From assembly GCA_032622095.1 (NCBI GenBank), contig CP136068.1, forward strand, positions 114,438,509-114,502,508: a stretch of DNA of 64,000 nt, in the 5' to 3' direction. A model generated the notes under the pieces. That model ran no database searches and was not told where the DNA came from. It saw nothing but the letters and a program-made list of their open reading frames with translations. This DNA comes from Siphonodentalium dalli. Its lineage: Eukaryota; Mollusca; Scaphopoda; Gadilida; Siphonodentaliidae. Positions 23,692-35,762 of the stretch are shown piece after piece. Made by a program: the position numbers and the translations under genes. Each line of letters starts with the position of its first letter. Position 1 is the stretch's first letter.

Positions 23692-26600
23692 TTAGATACA
23701 TGAAGAACAACTCCAGCATAGTTTCTCTGCTCTGGATCTAATTTTTCGGCAAAATCTGTGAAATCTCTTCTTACAGTCTTTACATTCAATGAAGAGAATA
23801 TCTTTAGCTTTTGAGTTGTTGATTATGCATGGTATGGCCGCACACACCCGGGTCTGGCTGGCAGGAAATGGTAGTCGAACGATAAGTTCTATTGAAATGA
23901 AAGAAAAATAATTGTTAGTATATTCTCAAAATATTGATAAATGTTGGTTGTGAAATATTATTTGGTTGACTAATTGTTTGGATAGTGTAGTGCATTACAT
24001 GCAAAATTATAATAGTTATGTGCTTCTTCCTAAAAAATCATGACTAGACCACTAGACCATTATTTGGCATGCCCAAGCTACTGTCTCCTGATATTAGAAC
24101 ATTCCCCATCACTATAATTTATTTATCAATTGTTCGAACATGATAAAAATGTTATGGAGAGATATTGCTACGAGTACTTACGAGTATTTCTGTTGTCGTC
24201 GCTTGTTTCTCCGTCCTCACTCAGCTGGACATCCTCTACCTGGGTAATTGTGGCTGCAATAAAATTATATAAATATAATGGATTGATTGCTCAAGTTCTG
24301 ACATGATTTTGGAAGCAGAAACACAAAACTAAGACAGCTTTCAGGAAAGTTTTTTTCTAGGTTGGTAGTGGTTTGCTTCAGTATATTTCATCAAGGACAT
24401 GTGGTATTATATGTGCTTATCCAGCAGTTCTAGGCTTTGCTTCTTACAGCTCAGCATGTTTTAAAAAAGATGAATACTATACAATTTATAGTATAACATT
24501 GGTCCTCATATGCTGAAATATGCTAGATTTATGTAATAAAATCACCAGCATTGTAGCACATATTAAGGGAGGACAGACAGAGATGCAAAACTGGTATTCA
24601 TAACGAATAATGAAAAACACTCACTGGTTTCATCTGCAGAACTACTCGCTGTGGAGGATGCACTGCTTGCTTCAGAACTGGAATCTGTGCCCCTTGAGTT
24701 GTCTGAAAATACAAATTATCATTTACATACATGTACCGTACACACATTCTGAACTAGACATAAAAAATCATGTTTCTCTCTTTACTATATTTATCTATCC
24801 AATCAATCTCCATAAAGGCATCAAAGCAGTGAACTGTCATTCTTGCTTGTTTTGATAATTATTAACCTTTGTGCCCGACATGTAGACATGGAATTATTTA
24901 AACTAAAAGCATTTGAATGCATTAGATTTTCTGGATGAAAAAATAGCCAACAACTAAAATAATTCTTTCTTGCAACCATATTAATATTGATGTAAGAAAA
25001 AAACTTACTGGATTCTGTCTCGTTCATTCTGCGCTCTTCTTGAGTGATAATGTCACTGATAACTCTGCTCTCTTCAGGAGTAATGTCTGTGGCATCATCT
25101 GAAAAAAAGAAACAACTATGTTTTACTATATCAGTTATGTTTTACTATGTTTACATCTGATATCCCATCAACAAACATAGCTGTAAAGTCATGGCTTCAG
25201 TTCAAATTATGAAAAGACAGAATTATGCTGTATTTTTGGCATGTCATGATTGCTTTGCCATTAACATTTATAAAAACCAAAAAATATATATGGCTCATTA
25301 TGCAAAAACTGCGTTCTGGGAGCGGTGTTCGTGTAAGATGAGAAAATCTGTCGCAAAAACATGGCTCGCCTTGCATTATTGGCATTGACAAAATATTGAT
25401 AAATAAATAATATTATAAATAATTACTCACTTGTATTCATTCTGTTCAGGTCAGACTCTTCCTCTTCCTGTTCCATTTCTGAAAACACAAATAGTAAAAT
25501 AAAATGATGCAAGTCAAGTAAGCATTTCAATAACACTATTATCTAAAGGAAGCCAATTTATTGGATTTCTTGATAAAACTCACCAACCAAACACTGTAAT
25601 CTCATTGAGAACATATGAAGAAATTTGATGATAGTAACTATGTCTAATATTCAAGTCTAGACAATACCAACAAACTTACAAAGACAGCTGTCAATGACAA
25701 GGAGCAAAATGTGCAAATAAATATAATTTATCTATAAATTTAAAATAGTAAAATGTGAGTCAGAAATAAATTTATGCAGTTCAGAAGTGTGTATTCTTGT
25801 GTCATGAAGATAGAACGAGAGTGACGGATTCTCAACTTGGGTGTTGACAATTAATCTTACCTAGTCGGGCAGCAGTGACGAATCTCATGGGTATGAGGAC
25901 ACAGCGGTCGCTGGGCCCTCTCGCAAACCGTGTCTGGTATCTATTACAGATTTTGCCAAATTCAATGGCTTTCTTGATGGTTGCCTCTGGCATGTCGACG
26001 ACTGATGATATGGCCGAAATCTTGACAGCCAGTCCAGTGTCCACTTCTCGTAGACATTGGGAAACCTGAAAAATGAAAAGAATGCTAGTTAAAAAATTAC
26101 GGAATCTTGAATAGTTCTAAATTTTGATGGAATCTTATTTATGGTTGGAATACACTGAATTACTGCAGAGTTGGATTAATAATTTAGTTTATTTAGTCTT
26201 CTGTTTCCTAACAAGTTAGAAAGAAATATATTTTCTTAACACTTGTGCAAAATTAATCACTATCACTGAATTAATAAGATAATTAGATATGTCAAAATGG
26301 TTCCAATCTATAGTCATTGAGTTGTTGCTCAATGCTCAGTCTTTGAGTCATCAAGCTTCTAAAAATGTGAAATATTGCTCTTTATTACTTACATCATCAG
26401 GACGCTCATCCATCACCTCAAGGAAACGTTTTGTCACAGCAACAGTTGCGGGATTGAGTGTTACTGTTGGCTGTTGATGGTATGGTGCCAATACTGATGT
26501 TAGGTAGTTATCTATTGTTGTTGCCATATCCAGGTTAGCTGCTTGTAGAATCTGGAATAAAAAAAAATTTGATAGTAGCAAAGTAGCACCATTTAGGAAT

Positions 26601-29600
26601 ATTTTGAGTAGCAAATGGAGCATCAGTAACTAAAACTATGCTAAATCATGCTGCTAAAATTCTTATGATTCTACATTGAGGGCATGAAAGAACAAGAGCA
26701 TCGCTAGGGCGTGGCAAAATACGCCCTTTAGCCATTTCGAATTGTACTATCGCAAAATAAGATAATACTTTGAGCTTACATTTAAAGAAAATCTGATATA
26801 CCCCTAATTTCAATGCCAAAATGTGGTCAAATTCTAAGTCGAAAAATGGCCATAACTCATGTAAAAATAATTAGACAGAACCTATATTCAAAATACACAT
26901 ACCAGCTTTGGTTCAGCTCAAATAATAAAAACTGGAGTTATCGGTCGGAAACCAAAATGTTATGAAATTGGTCAAATTCTAAGTTGAAAAAGGGCCGTAA
27001 CTCATGTAAAAATAATTGGACAGAACCCATATTTGAACTTGGCCTGTATCTTTAGCTGGGAAATACACATACCAACTTTGGTTTAGATAAAATAATCCAA
27101 ACTGGAGTTATCGGTCGGAAACCAAAAATATTAACAGACGGTCAAATTCTAAGTCGAAAAAGGGCTGTAACTCATGTAAAAAAAATTGGACGGAACCCAT
27201 ATTCGAACTTGGCCTGTATCTTTAGCTGAGAAATACACATACCAACTTTGGTTCAGATCAAATAATCCAAACTGGAGTTATCGGTCGGAAACCAAAAAAT
27301 GTTAACAGGCGGTAAAAGGGCCGTAACTCATGTAAAAATAATTGGACATAACCCATATTCGAACTTGGCCTGTATCTTTAGCTGGGAAATACACATACCA
27401 ACTTACATTCAGATAAAATAATCCAAACTGGAGTTATCGATCGGAAACCAAAAATGTTAACAGACGGACGGACAGACTGATAACATAATACGACCTTTTT
27501 TCAAAAAGGGCGTATAAAAACGGAAATAAGAACTAATTTGTTCACTATATTTCTTATAAACAATAATATATGGAATGAATTATTTTCTGGTGGCAACAAG
27601 GGAAACAAGAAGGCCTATTCTGAAAAACAACCCACCTTTTTGGCACATGCAACTGTGATTGACAACCCCTCCAGGATGCGCTTGCTCTTGAGTGGCACAC
27701 GTGACTCAACAATCAGTTCTTGTTCTTTTATGTCTTGGAGGGTCAGTTGGTTGATAACGCCCATCATTAGTGGTAGGGAGGCTGATGCCTTTGACGCCAA
27801 TTGCAGCATTGTTCTGTCATCCCCCTCTCGAGATTGTGTGCTTCTCTCATACACTAGTAGCATAATTCTACTGGCGAATCTGGAAGTAAAGTAATGTGAA
27901 TTCACAAAGGTGAATATTAATGAGGTTACCTCAGACTGACATCGGGCCTAATATCAAACCAACCAAGTAATATCCTCTAAATATACTATGCGAAGCCTGG
28001 GTTAGGCCATTATTTCAAATACAGAATGAGTGAGAGTGTTTGGGGGGACTAACGCAGGGATTCTTGATTGGACTGAAAGGCCAATTCCTTAAAGTGATGT
28101 GAAACACTCCGGTAGGGTGATCCCATAGAAATGGAGAAAATTGTTAAGTAATTATATTCAAATTAACAACAGATACAGTCATTCTTATATATTAATTAAA
28201 TACAGTGACTCTCGATGGCAAAGCAGTTTTTGTTATCTTCTCGCAGATAGTTGCGTCCCAAATATAGAAGTAAATATTCAAAATTGCATATAGTTCAGAT
28301 GATGTGATAAGGGCAATTTGTTTGAAATTTTCCCGAGGGATAGGCATACTAATTTATTAGTTTAACACACCGAAATAACTAGATAATATGTCTTGACCAA
28401 TCCCTATTAAAAAATCAGATATATTTATTAGGTTTTATACCTTGGATTTTCACTCAGATTAAAATTGGCAGTCACCAGGCAGCCTGTCAGTGGTGGTGAA
28501 CTGTTAGCATTTTTTCCTCGACTGCCACCATTTCCCAAGTCAACTGTCAGTTGCCCCACATCTTCTGGCTTTGTAGGGTTATCCCAGATCAGTGGTACAG
28601 TCTGTTTGGTTACTCGACCCTGGAGGAAGGCCAGTGTGCAGCTGCAAGTAAATTAAAATTAGAAGTGGGCCTATCACAGTTCAATTGGGCTAAATTAAGG
28701 TTCATTATATTAACATTTTTAATTAAAAAAAAGAAGGAATACAAGCCCTGGTTCACAGGTTTCGCATAGTAGTGAATATATGTGCGCAGTTAAAAAAATA
28801 ATTGACCCGGAAATGTATGAAGACATTGAAAAAGTGGATATAAAATACAATCTCAGACAGTTGTCCTCAAACAGCATTTTCCTGTAAAATGGTTCTATTA
28901 TGGTCCAGCTCACTGATGATCCAATATGTTATCTAAGCTGACTGTGGTATTAAAGGCGAGTCATTGAATAGATATTTTCTCATGTAAAGTTCAACTTGTA
29001 TTGTCAAAGTTATTTTCAGGAAACAAATATTTGTGAATGTAGTTCGAGCATGCATAATCAAAATTAAATTGAAAAATTGGGCTTAGATTAAATCAATCTT
29101 ATCTTATAGGTTAACATAAAAATTAAAAATGATAATGTCACTTGTGAATTATGTCATTTCATGTGAAATCATTGACATTCAAGAATTATGTTCAGTAATT
29201 CACTTGAGGTGAGACACGTTTCTATATATTTGAAGAAAAATCTACCTAATCTACACTTACCGTGAGAACTTTTTGTCTCTGTCTTCCAAGCCTGCCAGTC
29301 GATTACAGCAGAAAGCTGTCATTGACTTTCCGGTCTCTGTTTTTCCATACAGTAGTGGCATGTTGTAATGATGTATCAGATCCATTATCAGGTCAAAGCG
29401 ACAAGCTGTTAAATTAAAATAGTTTGTTTTTATGTCATTGGTTTCCACAGAGGTAAACAAATTTATTGGGAATTATTTATGAAATAATAAAAAGTCGCCA
29501 TCAACATTGTCCCCCAAAATTGTTGCTAATTGATATGTGTTATTGATCAGTTATAGATCACTTGATATCTGGTCAAGTTATTGCGCTTATGATAAATTGT

Positions 29601-32154
29601 TAAACTAAGATGCATAACTTGGGTAAGAAAAATGGGACAAAACTGGTTTTCGAACCCGTCCGATGATATTGTGGGCTGCATGTGATTATTGCTTTCTAAA
29701 TGTTCTTTCCCCAGTTCTAAGAAAATAACCGAAGAAAAAATTCTTTCCTAGAAGCTCATGTTGCTTGTTCCACTTGAACTTATCTATATCCCCAAATCTA
29801 TTTATTTCTTAACATAGGGTAATATAGTAAATGTTGAGTATAATTAATCTAAATACAGTGGGATCTGAAAACAATTGGTTAAACCATTAATTAATAGACT
29901 TTCAGCATATTTTTGGGAAATGAGGCAATCATTTTGAACAATTGAAAACAAAATGCAACGACAGTATGTCAAAACATGCAATAACTTGGAAAATAAATCT
30001 GATTTAAAAAACATGACATTTGGGTCCCATTTTCAGGGCACAGAACAGAAATGAGTATTACATGATATGCTGGTAATAAAGAGAGTTTGTTCCACTTCTG
30101 TGACCATGGCAAGTATTTTTCAGACCACATCAAGCATGTCCGCTTGCCGGTTAATCAGATAAATGCAAGCACATTGTTGTGCTGAGCTGACAAATGTAAC
30201 CATTACTAAAGTTAATTTATCACAAAATGGAGAAAGACTAAGTCAGTTATGTAAACTAAAATAGTGGTTAGCACTCACCTAAAACATGACTTGCAACTGC
30301 CAGAATGAATGGAGCGAAGTTGCACCCGAAAAACTTCTCAGCTGCAATCATCATTTCACGAAATGGATGCATGGAGAATGGTAGTTGTATATCTCTCCCG
30401 AAGTTGGCTGGTGGACACCCAGGGTAGCCATCCAACCAGATGAAATCGCATTGTTCAGCAGGTATCTATAATACGAAAATCATTTATAATCATTTTGATT
30501 CAAGCTCATTGATATGGACAGTAAAAGAAGATAAAACCTTTATAAATATACTGACATACTATATATCTTGGGCTGATGTTCACTGACCATATTATTGCAT
30601 TTGGATAACAGTGGAAAGTTACTCATTGTTTTCACATAATATTGAAGATGAACAATCAGTTGCTGGTGGCGGTATACCCGAAATAGGTGGGGGGGGGGGG
30701 GTTGGGGTGGGCATTTTCAAAATATGGGGTTGGGGTGGGCATTTTCAAAATATGTTAAAAATATTAATCAGTGTGTCTAGTCATTTGTTTTAGTTTGGCG
30801 TAAAATTTAAATTGCAACAAGAGTCACAACACAAATGTATAGTCACCTATTAGTCGAGCTTAATAGACTGTAAAACTTTCTTGAAAGGTTGTATGTGTTA
30901 TACCAGAGAAATACAAAATTAATAGAACCATTTATGTACAGATATTTTCGATTCTTATTCATTATTTTATACATCAGGAACTATTTAAAACTGATTAAGA
31001 AGTAATCAAGAATGCTCATATGACATTGTAGAAATATAAAGAACAAAATATACATTTAAGTAAGCACCATGATATGATGTGTTCGAAATTCAAGACAATC
31101 AAAATATGGTAAATTCCACACACCATATGGATCAAGTAAGATCAATTTGATGTGTACAAGTCATTATTATATATAACAAATGTTACTAACTCTATTTCCA
31201 TCCAAGTCAGTTATCAAAGTTTGATTGAAGAAGACTATATCTGAATCTGGTTGTAGACCTGCGACGGTAACAAGAGTCTTGTGTGATGGTAGGTCTGAGC
31301 TTTCAAATTCGTCGAGCAACTCAGTCATCTTGTCGTAGTAAGCACTTTTGCCAAGCTTGCATCTGAAGCTTGTTCCACTACCGTTGAATGTTGAGGAAAT
31401 TGCATGGGCTAGAGAGTTACCATTCACAACGTCATCAGCTCTGAAGTGTGCAAACCTGAAATAGATGTGTTAAAGACATGTAAGAATTGTTAAACTAGTT
31501 GGACTGAGTGAAACATTGATGATGGCAGTCAAAAAACTGTACATTGACACCATGTTAAAATCCTGAAGAGACCGTAACATTATAGGTTGTCAAACCCCAG
31601 AACATTTTTCATTATCAATAAATAAGGAGTGAGGCAATTCATTACTTATAAATATTACTGTAATAGAATGCCAGCATTGTATAAGATTTTGACCCTGTCA
31701 AGATGCAGATGTTTGTGAGCTGACATGGTATAAGTCAGTTTGTAAAGGGATGCAACTATTGGTGATAAACTAAGGAAAAGATCGCAAGCGTCACTGCATT
31801 AATATACAAGAATGATGAGTGTCAATTTGGCTATAAAAAATAGCTAGTATTTTTAGCAAAGATTATTTTTCATTTATATCTGATCTGAGTGTTTCATATT
31901 ACTTTAATACCTTGCCTTTGAGAAGATATTTAATATGTGTGCAGCCATTTATCTGATACAAACTATTGAGTGCAAGTTCTATATTCTTACCCTTGTTGAC
32001 CATTTGATCTGGTAACTTTTATGACGTAACCAGCATTTGCAGTTGATGCTGCAGGACTCACAGTAGCAACTATCTTCATGATGAAGTTTGACTTCTTATT
32101 GAAGACACCACGGCTCATATTTCCCCATGTAAAACCTTGCTGAACAAGCAACAT
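23692..32154 (-). CDS. Gene A: P-loop NTPase (DUF927-like) with C-terminal PHD-like finger, 13 exons
   Basis: Exons (minus order): 32154-31991, 31455-31191, 30465-30279, 29405-29261, 28641-28441, 27879-27636, 26551-26393, 26065-25861, 25478-25431, 25098-25009, 24702-24625, 24253-24182, 23888-23692. All have AG/GT borders and join in phase into 2055 nt (684 aa). Residues 226-233 are a Walker A, GKTETGKS; 268-275 TVPLIWDN is a Walker B-like strand; 311-314 TANF could be sensor 1. The order 'ATPase loop, WDNPTKPEDVG, DLGNGGSRG' parallels DUF927 ATPases of prokaryotic mobile elements (inference). Residues about 525-620 are acidic and Ser-rich. The end has CKDCKKRFHRFC and CWSCSSC, as in the second half of a PHD finger. 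The start is uncertain: the ATG at 32154 may be internal, with an upstream exon ending at 32928. Function is probably linked to gene B. Confidence 0.8.
26695..27515. mobile_element. Intronic non-autonomous element with internal repeats
   Basis: It begins with GGGCGTGGCAAAATACGCCC and ends ACCTTTTTTCAAAAAGGGCG after GACGGACGGACAGAC. About four diverged units lie inside, marked by CCGTAACTCATGTAAAAATA and TGGAGTTATCGGTCGGAAAC. It sits in the gene A intron between the exons at 27636 and 26551. It is the same architectural type as the elements at 10460 and 59434, but a different sequence. Confidence 0.65.
29110..29220. repeat. Dispersed repeat in a gene A intron, also upstream of gene B
   Basis: AATGTCACTTGTGAATTATG ... 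TCATTGACATT ... AATTCACTTGAGGTGAGACA recurs at about 54605-54845 (AATGTCACTAGTGAATTATG, GTCATTGACGTT, AATTCACTCAAGGCGAGACG). The two copies have the same orientation. It is probably a small dispersed element. Confidence 0.6.
30680..30755. repeat. G-run and 25-bp tandem duplication
   Basis: A run of about 14 G is followed by two copies of GTTGGGGTGGGCATTTTCAA with AATAT after each. It lies in the intron between gene A exons 31191 and 30465. Confidence 0.75.
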
Positions 32155-32927
32155 ACCTTAAATAAGAAATTCATGAATTTGTTATTCATTGTTAAAGAAG
32201 CCTATTGACATGATCACAATTGAGAACGCTCTTTATTATATACCACTTTTGGACGACAAAAGCATAGATAGTCTTTATAATAGTCAAAGAATTAATTAAA
32301 TTTTGATAACGTGAATGAAAACATGACATACTATATAAGTTAATTTGAATTATTATTACATTATAATGAACAGCAGTTGATCGATACAACCCATTCATAA
32401 ATTTCTACATAATATGGAAGTAAAATATGGAAGAAAAGGGCTCCTGAACGGAAAAAAATGACAAAAGTAATTTTCTGAACGGAAATAAATGACAAAAGTC
32501 ATATTGTCCAAAATAAGTACCTTTCCACAAGTCATTACAAATATCACATTAGTTAGTCGTTAACCTTCCATGATAGGAGCTGCTCTGGTGCAGCATTAAA
32601 GACCCTGTTCCAGTACATTATCTCATTTTATGAGAATGTATGCAACAAATGAATGAATTTGAGCCATGGATGAGTGGAAAATACACTCATGTGCTCTATG
32701 AACGATGCAAACAACATGGTAATTATAATTAAAATTAGTTTATGACCATGTTATCCATGAATTTATTTCATTTCCAGATAAAATGACAAGCAATTAATTG
32801 GTTTAGTCAAAAATTATAAAGGCCTAAGGAACTTTATATCACTTTAAAAAAATTCCTTTTTTTAATTATAATACAATACTAGTGAAATCATAAAACAATG
32901 ATACTAGGAATAAAGAGATGTACTCAC

Positions 32928-32964
32928 TTGCTGAGAAATATTGTATAATCCTGATAGAATAACA
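32928..32964 (-). other. Putative upstream exon end of gene A, interrupted by an insertion
   Basis: On the minus strand TCTCAGCAA is followed by GTGAGTAC, a strong donor, at 32927. In phase 0 this exon reads ...SGLYNISQQ and joins directly to QGFTWGNM of the exon at 32139 (alternative acceptor TTGTTCAG). Upstream, the frame runs into the element at 33006-34258. If that element and one copy of its 14-bp duplication are removed, the frame continues to about 34300, where TTATTAAAACAG offers an acceptor. The exon assignment is inference. Confidence 0.4.
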
Positions 32965-32991
32965 CTGACAAGACACAATGGAAACAAATGG

Positions 32992-34272
32992 TTCTGAATG
33001 CTGACCTGATAGGGGGTTTGGGAAACTTTCCCGGGAAGATTTGAAAGGGGCGGAACCCCTCTCCTACAACCCACTTGTGAAATTTAATTTGATACATGTT
33101 ATGGTGTGACATAAGCATGAATTGGTGAAGGTGAAATGAGAATGATCTAGACATATTATTATTTTTTTTTCTTTGATTTCTTCGCTTTCTTTTTTCTTCG
33201 GTTTGATGTTGCTGTTGTTGTGACTGGGTTTGAATCGGAACTGGTGGTTTCTTCCCGATCTCGGTCTTGTTGGATTTTGCGTGCCATCTCCAACACTCTG
33301 TCTGAATCTGCCATGCGTTTTTCATGTTCTAATTGTCTTTGTCGACGTTCCAAATCATATTGTGCTCGTTGTTGTGCCGAAGCGATTTCAGCACGGACAG
33401 ATTCAGCTTCAGCTACAGCCAAAGCGATTTTAGCACGGACAGCTTCAGCTTTAGCATCAGCGATTATCTCTTCTATAGAGCGGGTGGAGGCTGCGCTGGT
33501 GTTGTTGTTGGTGCTGGTGGAGCTGGGGGACACCGGGATGTTTTGGTAATCCGGTGTCCGAGGTGTAAAGTCCAGTTCCACGTCGAAGCTGGCGGCAGGA
33601 ACATCTGGGGTGTTATCCACGTCCCTGTCTCCGCAAGCTTCGATGACGACAGCAGGGACCTCCGGCAGATCCACGGAGTCCCCGCTAGCTGGTCCTATGT
33701 CGTCAGTCTCCATGCAGGTCGAGTCGTCTGGGCGTCTCTCAGACAACTTCGACCCGCCGGTTTTGACTTTGGACGGCTGAGCCACACGGGGAGGGGTGAC
33801 CGGTCGATCAACGGTCGCCCCCATCTTCTTCTTCCATTTCGCCCGTCTGGCTGCGTCCCTTCTCCTTCGAGCTGGTGTCTTTCTCTTAGGAGGCTCCTCT
33901 TTCATGTTACGGCTGGTCTTGGTCTTGCTCCAGGTGGAAGATTTCTGGTTTCCAGCATCTCCCGTCCTGAATTCAACGCAGAGAGTCAAATAGCCTCTGT
34001 TAGACTGGAGATTCCAGCTAACAATATCCGCAATTTGAGATCTCTCTATCGCTGCTAACGCGGCGTCAGGGATTAACTCCATTGTCCGTCGCACTAAGCC
34101 TAATCCAAAACCGTCTCACTCGCCGGCATCAGCACGAGGGCGGTTGCTTCCAATTAAGGTTACAGACCGCTCAAATCACTCGTACCGACGCTCTGACACC
34201 GCAAGGAACTAATGGAGTCAAATAAAATCTGACTTGTTCGCTCCACTTGCTGCCAGAGTTCTGAATGCTGAC
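32992..34272 (-). mobile_element. ORF1-only retroelement-like insertion with 14-bp target duplication
   Basis: TTCTGAATGCTGAC occurs exactly at 32992-33005 and 34259-34272, enclosing 1253 bp that hold a single intact ORF on the minus strand. A duplication of this length is typical of target-primed reverse transcription (LINE-type insertion). There is no clear poly(A) tail at the minus-strand 3' end; instead it ends in a stem-rich stretch with GGGTTCCGCCCC and TTCCCGGGAAAG. It landed in what appears to be a 5' exon of gene A. Confidence 0.7.
33159..34094 (-). CDS. ORF1-like protein, 311 aa, coiled-coil and basic
   Basis: This is an intact, intronless frame. The N-terminus (from MRRTMELIPD; a second ATG lies four codons later) contains a short domain with SWNLQSNRGYLTLCVEF. 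Then comes a strongly basic block, KTPARRRRDAARRAKWKKK, at about residues 72-90, an acidic, Pro-rich middle, an Ala/Glu/Arg-rich predicted coiled coil at about 205-285 (EAVRAKIALAVAEAESVRAE), and a Lys-rich tail. This layout suits a nucleic-acid-binding, self-associating ORF1/Gag-like protein. I have the impression that similar proteins recur in bivalve genomes but cannot name the family. Codon use is more GC-rich than gene A. The whole gene lies inside the insertion bounded by the 14-bp repeat, so it is probably a transposon gene and not a host gene. Confidence 0.7.
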   Translation of the reverse strand: MRRTMELIPDAALAAIERSQIADIVSWNLQSNRGYLTLCVEFRTGDAGNQKSSTWSKTKTSRNMKEEPPKRKTPARRRRDAARRAKWKKKMGATVDRPVTPPRVAQPSKVKTGGSKLSERRPDDSTCMETDDIGPASGDSVDLPEVPAVVIEACGDRDVDNTPDVPAASFDVELDFTPRTPDYQNIPVSPSSTSTNNNTSAASTRSIEEIIADAKAEAVRAKIALAVAEAESVRAEIASAQQRAQYDLERRQRQLEHEKRMADSDRVLEMARKIQQDRDREETTSSDSNPVTTTATSNRRKKKAKKSKKKK

Positions 34273-34907
34273 AACTTCTGTAGTACATTTATAGTATTTG
34301 CTGTTTTAATAAGCAAACAAGTATGCATTTCCATTGGTCACTGCGAGCAAATCCTCAAAAACAATGACACCTTTAGTTAATTGGTTGTTTTCTGATTAGT
34401 GTTCACCGATTGGACCATATGCCAGAGCAACTCCACCAGGTGAGACCCTGTTCACTGGGTTCACTGGCTTCGGTCTTTTGATTGGATGTCTAGTTGATTA
34501 TTTTTCACACCCAACTGGCAACAAAGGCCCGGAATAGCCTCAGGTTGCTGATTACATGCAACTTTTCAAATTATTAGCAATAAGTAATAAAAAAATGAAT
34601 TGGAAAGGAGAGAACAGACTATCAGTTAATATTTTTATAAATGGCTTATTGAACATAAAAAAGACATTTGCAAGTCCTCTTAAAATTTCAAATACTTAAA
34701 AAGTTAGTTATTAAAAATATAAGAAAATAGGCTCATTTACAGATATATAAGTGTCATGAATAAAATAATAAAATTGTGTTTGTCCATTCCATACCAATGC
34801 AAAAAGTTTGATTGTGCAAGTCATCTATAAATATATTTCATTTCATTCCCATCATATATCAGACATTGTAGAATCCAATATCTAATGGTATTTAATGACA
34901 ACATATA
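34273..34907. other. Region upstream of gene A, no clear gene
   Basis: It contains CCAAT-type motifs (CCATTGGTC, CGATTGGACC) near 34335-34415 and the minus-strand phrase CTCACCTGGTGGAGTTGCTC. These could belong to a promoter or an upstream exon, but no consistent frame could be assembled. Confidence 0.3.
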
Positions 34908-35037
34908 TTTGATACAAAATAACACAATAAAACACAATAAACATCCGTTCAGTGGGGGAATCACTTGCGCATTCGTGCAAGTGATTCCCCCACTGAACGG
35001 ATGTTTATTGTGTTTTATTGTGTTATTTTGTATCAAA
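34908..35037. repeat. Perfect 61-bp-arm hairpin
   Basis: The left arm 34908-34968 (TTTGATACAAAATAACACAA ... CACTTGC) is the exact reverse complement of 34977-35037, with an 8-nt loop. The right arm belongs to the CT-rich element that follows. The related copy at 62360 has only one arm, so the left arm is an inverted duplication. Confidence 0.92.
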
Positions 35038-35370
35038 TGTATGTTGTGTCAAACCTCTCTCCCTCTCTCTCCCTCTCTCTCTCTCTCTCTTTTTCATTCT
35101 CTTTCTCACCCATAACTTCCGTATTACAATGTTTTACCGTATCTCAATCCCAAACAATATTCCAATCAAACAAAATTATATATCCTGTCTGCTTTACCTC
35201 CAGTGATATTTCTGTCACTTGAGGTAACATTTATTCCACGAGGAGAGGACTTTAAAAAAGCATTTTGCTTGTTGTCCAATCCTCTTCAAAAATCTCTATT
35301 TTTACATGTATATTGTGTCTATGTTAATGTTTGATTTAAAAAAAATAAAAAAATATTATTGTTTACACCA
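35038..35370 (+). repeat. CT-rich dispersed element, copy 1
   Basis: After GTTGTGTCAAACCTCTC there is a (CT)n tract, then CATAACTTCCGTATTACAAT, TCACTTGAGGTAACATTTAT, CACGAGGAGAGGACTTTAAA and GCTTGTTGTCCAATCCTCTT, ending TGTTTGATTT...ATTGTTTACACC. It matches 62400-62745 closely and 45060-45320 and 57150-57310 more distantly. GAGGAGAGGAC and GTCCAATCCTC form a terminal stem. No ORF. Probably a non-autonomous retroelement or its 3' end. Confidence 0.75.
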
Positions 35371-35636
35371 ATGGTATTTTCAGTTGTCATAGAATCTGAT
35401 AACTTAAAAAAATATACACAAATTTTGTGAAATCCAAAGTTGTAATTTCTGGGTGAACAATACAAGTTTCATGCCTTCTTTTTCAGTATGTGGCTTTTTC
35501 TTGGGTTGATAGTGAGTGGGGAAACAAACATAATTTTGTCCTAAATCATTCTGCATTTGTCTCTAATTTGAAACTGGACATAACAATATCACACCCAGCC
35601 ATGGACGTGAAGGTAGGGGTAAAATGACATTGGTGT

Positions 35637-35762
35637 TGAGAAGAGATATAAGACATAGTCAAATCATGTTTTAGATTCTATATTTATAACTTAATAACAA
35701 TGACAATAGAAAAACAAATGTTATAAAAATACATGCGCTTATAAAAACAAGGAATACTAGCA
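35637..35762 (-). promoter_or_regulatory. 3'-terminal block of gene B, shared with gene A
   Basis: TGAGAAGAGATATAAGACAT ... ATAACTTAATAACAATGAC ... AATGTTATAAAAATACATGC aligns with 22771-22890. It lies about 0.7 kb after the gene B stop in the same orientation relative to transcription as in gene A. The polyadenylation hexamer seen in gene A is degraded here (AAATATAG). Confidence 0.55.

Noticed and set aside
33220-34058. Plus-strand frames of 109 and 241 codons antisense to the ORF1-like gene
   Set aside because: They are mirror frames of a biased coding sequence; the minus-strand frame has the coiled-coil, basic and acidic protein features.
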